A stretch of 64,000 nucleotides of DNA from Pelomonas sp052436255. Lineage in GTDB: Bacteria > Pseudomonadota > Gammaproteobacteria > Burkholderiales > Burkholderiaceae_C. Shown here in pieces: positions 49,310 to 56,969 of this stretch. Position 1 is the first letter of the stretch, and each line of letters opens with the position of its first letter. The translations under genes were made by a program, and so were the position numbers. The notes beneath the pieces were generated by a model. It made no database searches. It was not told where the DNA came from and was given only the letters and a program-made list of their open reading frames with translations. The stretch covers positions 1 through 64,000 of the forward strand of contig JBQVNP010000007.1 of assembly GCA_052436255.1 (NCBI GenBank), given 5' to 3'.

Positions 49310-49666
49310 TCAGCTGACCACGAACGCCAGCACCACCGCCCCGAGTGACAACAGCCCCAATCCGGCGAGGAAGATGGCTTCGGCAGCAGACTCGTATGCA
49401 GCGCCCCGACGTCGCGCCCGCATCGACATGAAAGACAGCGTCGCGCTGAGCAGGAACACCAGCGTGTCCACGGCCAGCAGCTTGTCGATCACCATCCGCT
49501 GCGCGCCCACGGGGCTGAGCAGGCTGATGTAGAGCGCCGTCAGACACACGCCGATCATCGTGGCCGAGGTCGGCAGGATGTGGGCCGATAGTCCGCCGCC
49601 TGCACCCACCGGCTGTCCATCCCGGTTGGCAGGTGCTGGGGAAGGCGAGGGGCCGTCTGTGTCCAT
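49310..49666 (-). CDS. Hypothetical three-span membrane protein
   Basis: A 118-aa protein. After a Pro/Gly-rich soluble N-terminus come three hydrophobic spans (TMIGVCLTALYISLLSPVG, LLAVDTLVFLLSATLSFMSM, AEAIFLAGLGLLSLGAVVLAFVV). No family that I can name with certainty. It is 31 bases downstream of the degP stop on the same strand, so it may be co-transcribed with degP. Confidence 0.65.
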   Translation of the reverse strand: MDTDGPSPSPAPANRDGQPVGAGGGLSAHILPTSATMIGVCLTALYISLLSPVGAQRMVIDKLLAVDTLVFLLSATLSFMSMRARRRGAAYESAAEAIFLAGLGLLSLGAVVLAFVVS

Positions 49667-49697
49667 GACGCTCTGGCTCCGATGCGCGAAGCCTCGA

Positions 49698-51236
49698 TCA
49701 GCCCACGCGCACCGGTACGAAGATCGTGATGCCTTCGCGCTGAATCAGCAGGGCCACCGATCTGCTCGACCTGCCCACGGCCGCGCGCACCTGCTCGACA
49801 CTGGCCACTGGCGTGCCGTTGACCGCCACCAGCACATCGCCAGGCTGCACGCCTGCAAGTGCGGCCGATCCAACAGCATCCTCGACCAGCAGGCCCGCTT
49901 CAATTCCTGCATCGCGCCTTTCTTGCGGCTGCAAGGGTCGCAATGCAAGGCCGAGTTTGCCATTGCCCCGGCCGTCCTCGGCCCTCGTGAACTGTGGCTT
50001 CTTGTCACCAGCATCGCCGAGCTTGGCGTTCACGTCTTCGCGGCGGCCCTGTCGCCACACCTCGAGTGCAACCTTGTCACCGGGCAAGGCCTGTCCGATG
50101 AGTGCGGGTAGGTCGCCAGACGACACGATGGCCTGCCCGTTCACCTTGCGAATCACGTCGCCGGCCTTCAAGCCGGCCTGGTCGGCCGGGCCACCGGCAT
50201 CGACACCAGACACCAGTGCGCCCTCGGGCTTGTCTAGCTTGAAGGAATCAGCCAGCGTCTGGTTCACCTCTTGCACCGCGACCCCCAGCCGCGCATGGCT
50301 GGCCTTGCCGGTGGCGACGATCTGGTCCTTGATCTTGCTGGCCAGATCGATTGGGATCGCGAACGACAGGCCCTGGTAGCCGCCTGTGCGGCTGAAGATC
50401 TGCGAGTTGATGCCGACCACCTGACCGCGCGCGTTGAACAGAGGCCCGCCCGAATTGCCCGGGTTGACGGCCACGTCGGTTTGGATGAAGGGCACGAAGC
50501 TGTCGTCGGGCAGCGAGCGGCCTTTGGCACTGACCACGCCCGCTGTGACGCTGTTCTCAAAGCCGAACGGCGAACCGATGGCCAGCACCCATTCGCCCAC
50601 TTGCAGGTCGCGGGCGCTGCCCAGCGGCACGGTGGGCAGGTTCGTCGCGTCAATCTTCAGCACCGCGATGTCCGTTTTAGGGTCCGAGCCCAGCACCCGG
50701 GCAGCGAACTCGCGGCGGTCGGTGAGCTTGACGATCACCTCCCGGGCGCCCCGCACGACGTGGGCGTTGGTCAGGATCACACCGTCCCCGCTGACGATAA
50801 AGCCCGAGCCCTGGCCCCGTGTGGGCATCTCGCGCTGGCCGGGCACCTCCTGGCCTGGGCCCTGGGGGCTTTGAAAGCGCCTGAAGAACTCGGAGAACGG
50901 GTCGCGCGGATCCATGCCGGGCATGCCATGGCGTTGGGCTGCAGGGCCCTCGGCGCTGTCATTACCTTCGTCAGCGCCGGCGGCCACTTGCGTGATGCCA
51001 CTGACGCCGATGTTCACGACAGCCGCCCCATGGGCCTTGGCGATCTGCGCGAAGTCCGGCAAGGCGGTCCCTGGGCTTGCCGGATTTGTCGCCAAGGCCG
51101 CGCCTGCAGCGTTGGTCGCCGGTGCAGCCGCACGGGCTTGGCTGTTGGACACGAGCGTCGCACCTGCGCCGCCGAGCACGCCAGCGGCGGCCAGGGCGAG
51201 CACAAGGCGGGTGGAGATCATCGGGCGGGTGGTCAT
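49698..51236 (-). CDS. degP: Do-type periplasmic serine protease (DegP/MucD)
   Basis: A 512-aa protein with a signal peptide (STRLVLALAAAGVLGGAGATLV). The trypsin-like domain has the catalytic triad: His in ILTNAHVVRGA, Asp in DPKTDIAVLKI, Ser in NPGNSGGPLFN. Two PDZ domains follow (ARLGVAVQEVNQTLADSF..., then GKLGLALRPLQPQERRDAGI...). It degrades or refolds damaged envelope proteins. A PmrA-type box (51285-51301) lies upstream. The insert after the signal peptide is rich in Gly/Pro/Met (QRHGMPGMDPRDPFSEFFRRF), the usual LA-loop region of MucD-like proteases. Confidence 0.94.
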   Translation of the reverse strand: MTTRPMISTRLVLALAAAGVLGGAGATLVSNSQARAAAPATNAAGAALATNPASPGTALPDFAQIAKAHGAAVVNIGVSGITQVAAGADEGNDSAEGPAAQRHGMPGMDPRDPFSEFFRRFQSPQGPGQEVPGQREMPTRGQGSGFIVSGDGVILTNAHVVRGAREVIVKLTDRREFAARVLGSDPKTDIAVLKIDATNLPTVPLGSARDLQVGEWVLAIGSPFGFENSVTAGVVSAKGRSLPDDSFVPFIQTDVAVNPGNSGGPLFNARGQVVGINSQIFSRTGGYQGLSFAIPIDLASKIKDQIVATGKASHARLGVAVQEVNQTLADSFKLDKPEGALVSGVDAGGPADQAGLKAGDVIRKVNGQAIVSSGDLPALIGQALPGDKVALEVWRQGRREDVNAKLGDAGDKKPQFTRAEDGRGNGKLGLALRPLQPQERRDAGIEAGLLVEDAVGSAALAGVQPGDVLVAVNGTPVASVEQVRAAVGRSSRSVALLIQREGITIFVPVRVG

Positions 51237-51284
51237 GAAAGTTCCTCGAAGGGTGGGGGCACAGTCGCAATGTTGGGCCGGACG

Positions 51285-51301
51285 CTTAGCCGGTTCTTAA
51301 A
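51285..51301 (-). promoter_or_regulatory. PmrA/QseB-type box upstream of degP
   Basis: Minus strand TTTAAGAACCGGCTAAG: a perfect first half TTTAAG and second half GCTAAG with a 5-base spacer, 48 bases before the degP start. Confidence 0.65.
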
Positions 51302-51337
51302 CGTCAGCTGGCTCACACGCGCCGGCGCGCCGGGCGC

Positions 51338-52099
51338 TCAAGTGGCGCGAGCCAGCGGTCCCCGGGGCCGCGATGGCACGGCGACGGTCACCGTGGTGCC
51401 ATCGTGAGGCTCGCTGTCCAAAACGATGCTGGCCCCAATGGCCTGCGACAGGCGCGCGACGATGCCCAGGCCGGACCGGTCGTACGCCACCTCCGGAGCC
51501 CGCTGCCCTGAAAGAACGCTGCGCAAGGTTTGCTGCGCCAGCGCATCTATACCGATTCCATCGTCGATGACGATGAACTGCACCCCTGCTTCCGGCTGCT
51601 CTGCATCGATAGGCGCAGCACCCAGTACAACCAGCGAGGCCTGCGAGTGCTTAATCGCGTTCACCAGCACATTGCTCAGTAGCCTATGCAATGAGCGGGC
51701 GCAGGTGCTCAGGCGCGGCGTGCCGGCGTCCACCTGCACCTTCAGCCGTATGCCGTGCTCAGCCGCATACGGTGCATACAGGTCAACCAGCGAAGGGACG
51801 AAGCGGGACGGATCCACCAGCATGTCATGTGACGCGGATGGCCGCCGTCTTTCTAGTGGCTCAACCAGTTGATCCACAAGGTGCCGGAGCTGGTCCGACT
51901 GCTCTTCGATCAGCGGCCTGAAGCGGGCGGCGGCCTGATCGCGCGACTGCAACAGCAAAATGCTCACCAAACCCAGGATCGCGTTCAGGTGATTGCGAAT
52001 GTCGTGCAGCGACTCGTGCAGTTCGCGTAGCACCTGCGCGTCAGACAATGGCACGTCGGCGGGGCCAGGCTCGCCGCGCGACTGCTCGGCAGACTTCAT
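51338..52099 (-). CDS. Soluble sensor-kinase-like protein (HisKA-HATPase)
   Basis: A 253-aa protein with no membrane span and no recognisable sensor domain. The dimerisation helix carries the phospho-acceptor His in ESLHDIRNHLNAILGLVSILL near residue 32. The HATPase domain has the N-box LLSNVLVNAIKHS, a G1-type box VIDDGIGID and a G2-type SGLGIVARLSQAIG. It starts inside the DUF302 stop (ATGA), so the two are translationally coupled. No response regulator is adjacent; the QseB/PmrA-like regulator at 58319 is the nearest. Its input could be the DUF302 protein or another partner, which is inference. Confidence 0.8.
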   Translation of the reverse strand: MKSAEQSRGEPGPADVPLSDAQVLRELHESLHDIRNHLNAILGLVSILLLQSRDQAAARFRPLIEEQSDQLRHLVDQLVEPLERRRPSASHDMLVDPSRFVPSLVDLYAPYAAEHGIRLKVQVDAGTPRLSTCARSLHRLLSNVLVNAIKHSQASLVVLGAAPIDAEQPEAGVQFIVIDDGIGIDALAQQTLRSVLSGQRAPEVAYDRSGLGIVARLSQAIGASIVLDSEPHDGTTVTVAVPSRPRGPLARAT

Positions 52100-52545
52100 C
52101 GCAGCCCCTGCAACACGCGCTGGAGCCCAGCCTCGAAGATCCGCGCCACGCGGGCCACATCAGCCGAGTGTGAGAACTCGGTGATCAACGCCGAAGGCAT
52201 CGGGGTGGTCACCGTAGTTAGGCCGCCCTGGTCGTGCAGCGAGATACGGCAGGGCAACACATGCGCAAGGCCGGCATCCAGCTGAATGAGTTGCGCCGCC
52301 AGGTGGGCATTGAACACCTCATAGATGCGACAGCGCAGTCCCAGCCCGATACCCTTGCCCTGCAGCAGCTTGCCGATGTCGTGCATGTGCACGATCAACA
52401 TGTCGTTGGCCAGAATGCTTCCCTCCAGACGGGCCGCGACGTCATCGAATGGGGCATCGCACACCACGGCGAGCGTAGATTCGCCTTTGATGTAGGCCTC
52501 CGCCTTCAGCAGGTCAACAGGCGGGGCACTTAAGACTCTTTTCAT
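52096..52545 (-). CDS. DUF302 domain protein
   Basis: A 149-aa protein starting at MKRVLSAPPVDLLKAEAY, with GGAG 6 bases upstream. DUF302 features are FDDVAARLEGSILANDMLIVHMHDIGKLLQGKGIGLGLRCRIYEVFNAHLAAQLIQLD and HVLPCRISLHDQGG. DUF302 proteins are small, bind small molecules or metals in some families, and recur near envelope and metal genes. No signal peptide is visible, so it is probably cytoplasmic. The stop overlaps the kinase start. A PmrA-type box precedes the gene. Confidence 0.82.
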   Translation of the reverse strand: MKRVLSAPPVDLLKAEAYIKGESTLAVVCDAPFDDVAARLEGSILANDMLIVHMHDIGKLLQGKGIGLGLRCRIYEVFNAHLAAQLIQLDAGLAHVLPCRISLHDQGGLTTVTTPMPSALITEFSHSADVARVARIFEAGLQRVLQGLR

Positions 52546-52604
52546 TGATAACTCCAGATGTTCAGCAATGTCCGGCGACGTTGACCCAATGGTCAAAGGC
52601 AACG

Positions 52605-52621
52605 GTTAGGCAAAACTTAAG
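52605..52621 (-). promoter_or_regulatory. PmrA/QseB-type box upstream of the DUF302-kinase operon
   Basis: Minus strand CTTAAGTTTTGCCTAAC: a perfect CTTAAG and a weaker CCTAAC with a 5-base spacer, 59 bases before the DUF302 start. Confidence 0.6.
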
Positions 52622-52652
52622 GCGGCCGCGCCATTGCAGGTCACTGCGGCGG

Positions 52653-53105
52653 TCAGGGCCAGAACACGACCAGCCATGCGGCTGCGGCCAGGCACAGGCT
52701 CACCATCACCGCCGCGCTGCCCATGTCCTTGGCGCGCCCGAGCAGCGGGTGCAGTTCGGGCGAAACCGCGTCGGCCAGTGTTTCGATCGCCGAATTGACG
52801 AGCTCGACCAGCCAAACCTGCAAGACGCTGGCCACCAATAGCAAGCCTTGCCAACGGTCCGGTGCCCACACGACGGCGGCCACGATCAGCACAAGCCCCA
52901 GCCCGACTTCTTGCCGAAACGCCGCTTCGAAGCGCCACGCTGCTGCGAAGCCACGCCGCGAATAGCCAAAAGCCTGCCAGATTCGGCCTGCGCCACCGGT
53001 GCTCTTCAATGCCGCTGCCGTGCCGGGGCTGGGAATCTCAGCCAGATGAGGGATGTCTGGCTTCAGCTTTTGTGGAGCATCAAAGTCTTTCAAGGAGTTC
53101 CACAT
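52653..53105 (-). CDS. dgkA: Diacylglycerol kinase DgkA
   Basis: A 150-aa integral-membrane kinase, longer than the usual ~120 aa because of an N-terminal extension (MWNSLKDFDAPQKLKPDIPHL). Core motifs are EAAFRQE, VWLVELVNSAIETLADAVSPELHPLLGRAKDMGSAAVMV and a final span LAAAAWLVVFW. DgkA recycles diacylglycerol to phosphatidic acid; EptA and other lipid A modifiers release diacylglycerol, so its place beside eptA makes metabolic sense. The start is set by the decayed reading frames upstream. Confidence 0.92.
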   Translation of the reverse strand: MWNSLKDFDAPQKLKPDIPHLAEIPSPGTAAALKSTGGAGRIWQAFGYSRRGFAAAWRFEAAFRQEVGLGLVLIVAAVVWAPDRWQGLLLVASVLQVWLVELVNSAIETLADAVSPELHPLLGRAKDMGSAAVMVSLCLAAAAWLVVFWP

Positions 53106-53440
53106 CCAGTTCGCACACCTGGGCTGCACGACGCCAGCCTCCGATGCGCCTGCAGGATCACCCTGCCGCCTGCAAGGGTGACGGCAAGCGCTCCGGACAA
53201 CAGTACGAACGGAAAATGCCAACGAAGCGTCACGGTGCGCACGATATGTGTGCCACCGCGCCATGCGCCACGACAGCACAGCTCATATGTCCGCTCGGAT
53301 AACGCCAGCCATGAAGGGGCATCGACTCCCGCACGCGCGACGCCTGTGCCATCTCGAAGAAGAACGGCGACCCAATAGCAAGCGCGATTGCAACGATTGC
53401 GACGTGCCCCTTGCGCCGCCTTGACTCGCTGGTGGGCACG
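53106..53440 (-). pseudogene. Decayed PAP2-family phosphatase gene
   Basis: Two minus-strand frames carry pieces of one protein. One reads SRVRESMPLHGWRYPSGHMSCAVVAHGAVAH, with the PAP2 motif YPSGH. The next frame continues as HIVRTVTLRWHFPFVLLSGALAVTLAGGRVILQAHR, corresponding to the last membrane span and the third motif. A frameshift near 53240-53270 and the loss of the N-terminal part make it non-functional. Reconstruction is by eye. Confidence 0.5.
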
Positions 53441-53554
53441 CACCGCTCTTGAATTGGGATGCCAGCGTGGAGTAGCAGGTGCGATCAACCGTCCGCTGAC
53501 ATCAGCCGTGCTGGCGTCAACAGGCGCAAGAGGCGAATTCGCTGAATCAACCAC

Positions 53555-54349
53555 CTATGCAGCACCGTGAGTCCGCTGGTCGCTTTCCACCCGTTGCTGA
53601 TCTCGCGTCATGTAAACGATCAGCCCCAAGATCACGACCAGAAACAACGCGCTGGTGCCGACCGTTCCGAGCCCCAGCCCACCATTGCTGGTCGGCTGTG
53701 ACAGCAGATCGCCAAAGGATGCACCGAACGGCCGCGTCAGGATGTAGGCCGCCCAAAATGCCAGGACGGCGTTGACCTTGAACACGTAGTAGCAGAAGGT
53801 CACGACCGCAATGCCGGCACCAAACGCGAGCGCCGAATAGAAGTACCCGAGCTGCAGGCTTTCGGCCACCAGGTCGCCCGCTGCCGTGCCCAGCGCGAAG
53901 GTGAACAGGATCGCGGCCCAGTAGAACCACTCGCGCCGCGTGGTGACGATGGTGTGGATCGACAGCGTCTTCTCGCTTGCGTACCAAACGCCGAAAGTCG
54001 CCGCCAGCGCCGCGGCAAAGACGCCCGTCGTGACCTTCAGCGGTATGCCGAAGTTGTCGGTGAGGTTGTCGGTGATCAAGGTGCCCACGACGCTGATCAA
54101 CACCACCGAGACCCAGTAGATCCAAGGCACGTAGCGATCCTTTCGGAACTGGCCCACCAACGCGGCCAGCAGCAGCGCACCCATCAAGATGGATGTGTTC
54201 GTCAATCCGAGATTGAAGTTGGTGTTCAGGAAGTCGGCCGCGGTTTCACCGACGGTGGTGGCCATGATCTTGATCACCCAGAAGAACAGCGTGACCTGCG
54301 GCACCTTGTTGAGCATGTGCCGAAGCGGCTCTTGAAGCGGGGTGTTCAT
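53555..54349 (-). CDS. COG4705-type multispan membrane protein
   Basis: A 264-aa protein starting at MNTPLQEPLRHMLNKVPQVTLFFWVIKIMATTVGETAADF. It has seven or eight hydrophobic spans with internal repetition: KIMATTVGETAADFLN in the first half and AAYILTRPFGASFGDLLSQP in the second, each with a conserved Glu or Asp. COG4705 proteins are predicted membrane proteins of unknown transport function, often next to lipid A or metal genes. A PmrA-type box lies upstream, overlapping the end of the PAP2 gene. Confidence 0.8.
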   Translation of the reverse strand: MNTPLQEPLRHMLNKVPQVTLFFWVIKIMATTVGETAADFLNTNFNLGLTNTSILMGALLLAALVGQFRKDRYVPWIYWVSVVLISVVGTLITDNLTDNFGIPLKVTTGVFAAALAATFGVWYASEKTLSIHTIVTTRREWFYWAAILFTFALGTAAGDLVAESLQLGYFYSALAFGAGIAVVTFCYYVFKVNAVLAFWAAYILTRPFGASFGDLLSQPTSNGGLGLGTVGTSALFLVVILGLIVYMTRDQQRVESDQRTHGAA

Positions 54350-54402
54350 GGGGTTGCGCTTTCCAGTTGAATTGCAGACCCACGCATGATGGGTTTCACG
54401 CA

Positions 54403-54419
54403 CTTATGCAGTACTTAAA
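54403..54419 (-). promoter_or_regulatory. PmrA/QseB-type box upstream of the COG4705 gene
   Basis: Minus strand TTTAAGTACTGCATAAG: TTTAAG and CATAAG with a 5-base spacer, 53 bases before the start. The box overlaps the stop codon of the preceding PAP2 gene. Confidence 0.6.
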
Positions 54420-55149
54420 TCACGTTGGAGCGGCCATCCGTCGGGCTTCGCCACGACCGGGTGCAATGGAACGACAAGGCCGTCACCGCCCAACACACCC
54501 AGGCGGTCCAAAGGGAATGGCTTAGGTAGTGGGCGCCGCGCATCATCTGCACCCATCCAAGCATCAAGCCTGCCGCCACTGTGACGATCAACCAGAGCTT
54601 CGCCGCACGGGTCTGGCGCTCGCGCAACGCGAACCAGCCGGCCAGGAAGCTGAAAGCCGTGGAGGCATGCCCCGACGGAAAGCAGCCGCCGGGGCCGCCG
54701 TCCCGCTGGCCGAGCGCCCCATGCGGCACGTAACGCACCACCGTCCCGCCGAACTCCGCCAGCGACCAGGGGCAACTGGTCCAGCTCGTCCGCTTGATCA
54801 GGGGGATCAGCGCCACGCACAGCAGCATCGTGGCCAACCACCAGACTCGCTCTCGTCGGGACAGTGCCCGAACGACGGGCAATGGCCACCACATGCCGAG
54901 CAACAGCACGGCAAAAATACCCCAGGCCAGCCCGCGCGCGCCGCCGTACAGGACGCCGCCGGTCAGCCAGTGATCGCGCCACGGAAAGCCCTGGGCGCTG
55001 CCGTACAGGCGTGCCAGAGGCAGATCCAGCCCGGCAAGATCCCACGCCAGCAGCAGCAACAGTGCAGCGCCCACCCACAGCCCATCTCGCAGTGCCGTGT
55101 GTGGTGCGGGCGGACTTGCCAGCGCCACTTCTGCCTGGGCACCCATCAT
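54415..55149 (-). CDS. PAP2-family lipid phosphatase (LpxE/LpxT-like), eptA partner
   Basis: A 244-aa protein with about six hydrophobic spans. PAP2 motifs are KRTSWTSCPW, GGCFPSGHASTAFSF and RGAHYLSHSLWTAW. The third motif ends in His where many families have Asp, as in the COG3907 subgroup. It is coupled to eptA, with start and stop overlapping (ATGATG at 55144-55149). A natural job is to remove a lipid A phosphate or recycle lipid phosphates produced alongside EptA. Either of the two adjacent ATGs may be the start. Confidence 0.87.
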   Translation of the reverse strand: MMGAQAEVALASPPAPHTALRDGLWVGAALLLLLAWDLAGLDLPLARLYGSAQGFPWRDHWLTGGVLYGGARGLAWGIFAVLLLGMWWPLPVVRALSRRERVWWLATMLLCVALIPLIKRTSWTSCPWSLAEFGGTVVRYVPHGALGQRDGGPGGCFPSGHASTAFSFLAGWFALRERQTRAAKLWLIVTVAAGLMLGWVQMMRGAHYLSHSLWTAWVCWAVTALSFHCTRSWRSPTDGRSNVI

Positions 55150-56894
55150 TGACGACACGCCGCAGAGATGTCGAGCTTGCGTTCGTAGACACTCGTCTGG
55201 ACCTGCAGCAGCCCCAGCACGGAATGGAACAACTGATCGTGCCCCCAAGGCCGGCCGGCTTGCGCCGCAAGGCAACTGCGGTCCAGGCCAAAGCTGGTGG
55301 TGAAGCCGTCTGACAGCCACCAGACCATGGGCACCTTGGTCTGTTCGTTCGGCGCGATGGCATATGGGATCCCGTGGAGGTACAGGCCGTTTTCGCCGAG
55401 CGATTCGCCGTGGTCCGACACGTATAGCAGCGCGGTGTCGAAGCGTGACTCGCGTTCCTTCAGGAAGGCAATCGTCCGCGCCAGGATGTGATCGGTGTAG
55501 AGCAGGGCGTTGTCGTACGCGTTGACGATCTGCTCGCGCGTGCACTTGCGCAACTCGCCTGTGTCGCAGGTGGGTGTGAAGCGCCGGAACGCATCGGGGT
55601 AGCGCTTCGAATACGTGGGCCCGTGGTTGCCCAGCATGTGCAGCACCACCACCAGGTTGCCTTGCGCATCACGGGCTACGGTGTCCAGGCCTCGCAGCAA
55701 GGTACCGTCCAGACAGCGTCCGTCTGCGCACAATTCGGGCATTTGCGCCGGATCGATCTGCTGCTGCGGCAGGCCCTCGCAAACTCCCTTGCAACCGGAT
55801 TGGTTGTCGCGCCACAGCACCTGAAAGCCGGCGCGGTTGAGCACATGCAAGAGGGACTCACTGCCCCGGATGCGGTCTTCGTCGTAATCGCGGCGACCGA
55901 TCGCCGAGAACATGCACGGCAGCGAGGTCTCGGTGTTGGTACCGCAGGCAGTGACATCGGGGAAATTCAATACGCCCAATGCAGCCAGTTCAGGCGTGGT
56001 CTGGCGGGCGTATCCGTTCATGCCCCAGTTGGCGGCGCGCGCGGTTTCGCCCACCGCAATCACGAACAGGGCAGGGCGCGCCCGCGTCGCCCACGAATCT
56101 GCGCGCCGCGCGTCAGCGCCAACCACTTCGCGCGGCTTTGCAGCCTGGCGTGTGTCCGACACCAGCACGCGGGCGCTGGAGTAAAGGTAGTTTGCGGGCG
56201 TGATCAGGTAGCGCAGTTCCTTCTGGTTGCGCATCAACGCCGAGAAGTCCTGAAACACCAGCAGCAAAGAGCCGACCAACAAGCCTGCGGCGGCCAGCAG
56301 GGTCACGCCTCTGACAACGAACGCACGCAGTAGCGGCCGCTTGGCCACGCGAACACGCCACAGCACAAGCAGCGGCAGCCCGGCGTACAGCAACACGTGG
56401 GGCAGCATTCCGACACCGAGCAGCTCGCTGGCTTCGGCCACATCGGTGCGCAGCACGTTGCGCAGCATGCTGGGATCGAGGAAGACCCCAAAGCGCTGCA
56501 TGTAATAGGTCGCAAACGCAGTCGCGATGATCAGCACGCTGAGGAGCGGGCGGGTGAACTGGCGGTGCGGCACCAGTGACAGCAGTAGCGTCAGCAGCAG
56601 CAGATGCACGGCCGTCAGCATGACCAACATGGCGCCGCTGAACACCCAGGTGGAGGGTTCCGTCCAAGATCGGCCCGCGAGCACGCCACTCAGGAAAGCC
56701 GAATTGCATGCGATAGCAAAAAACACGCTGGTGCCCAACGCCAGCACGTCGGTGCTGACAACTGGGCGCGCCCGCCACCACAACCCGCTCGGGGTGCCCA
56801 GCTCGAGCGCCGAACTCACAAGGCGCTCGCGTGCCGTACGGCGGACGCTTGGTAAAAACAATCGGATGAAAACATCCGACTGCATGGTCACCAT
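55146..56894 (-). CDS. eptA: Lipid A phosphoethanolamine transferase EptA
   Basis: A 582-aa protein. Five membrane spans fill residues ~50-225. The periplasmic sulfatase-fold domain has the zinc site and nucleophile: VIAVGETARAANWGMNGY (Glu), ACGTNTETSLPCMFS (Thr nucleophile), LHMLGNHGPTYSKRYP (His) and LLYVSDHGESLGENGLYLHG (Asp-His, His). It adds phosphoethanolamine to lipid A, giving polymyxin resistance. A PmrA-type box ends only 5 bases before the first ATG (56894), so the mRNA probably begins inside the predicted N-terminus. Met4 or the GTG at 56819 (V26) may be the real start, which would fit family N-termini better. Confidence 0.94.
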   Translation of the reverse strand: MVTMQSDVFIRLFLPSVRRTARERLVSSALELGTPSGLWWRARPVVSTDVLALGTSVFFAIACNSAFLSGVLAGRSWTEPSTWVFSGAMLVMLTAVHLLLLTLLLSLVPHRQFTRPLLSVLIIATAFATYYMQRFGVFLDPSMLRNVLRTDVAEASELLGVGMLPHVLLYAGLPLLVLWRVRVAKRPLLRAFVVRGVTLLAAAGLLVGSLLLVFQDFSALMRNQKELRYLITPANYLYSSARVLVSDTRQAAKPREVVGADARRADSWATRARPALFVIAVGETARAANWGMNGYARQTTPELAALGVLNFPDVTACGTNTETSLPCMFSAIGRRDYDEDRIRGSESLLHVLNRAGFQVLWRDNQSGCKGVCEGLPQQQIDPAQMPELCADGRCLDGTLLRGLDTVARDAQGNLVVVLHMLGNHGPTYSKRYPDAFRRFTPTCDTGELRKCTREQIVNAYDNALLYTDHILARTIAFLKERESRFDTALLYVSDHGESLGENGLYLHGIPYAIAPNEQTKVPMVWWLSDGFTTSFGLDRSCLAAQAGRPWGHDQLFHSVLGLLQVQTSVYERKLDISAACRQ

Positions 56895-56899
56895 CGCGA

Positions 56900-56916
56900 C
56901 TTAACAGCCACTTAAG
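56900..56916 (-). promoter_or_regulatory. PmrA/QseB-type box upstream of eptA
   Basis: Minus strand CTTAAGTGGCTGTTAAG: both halves keep the TTAAG core with a 5-base spacer. eptA is the classical PmrA target, which supports reading the other elements as PmrA-type boxes. Confidence 0.8.
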
Positions 56917-56969
56917 CGCTTGCTGGACACCCCATGCATGCCCCTCGAGGGCCGCCTGTTACGGCTGCA

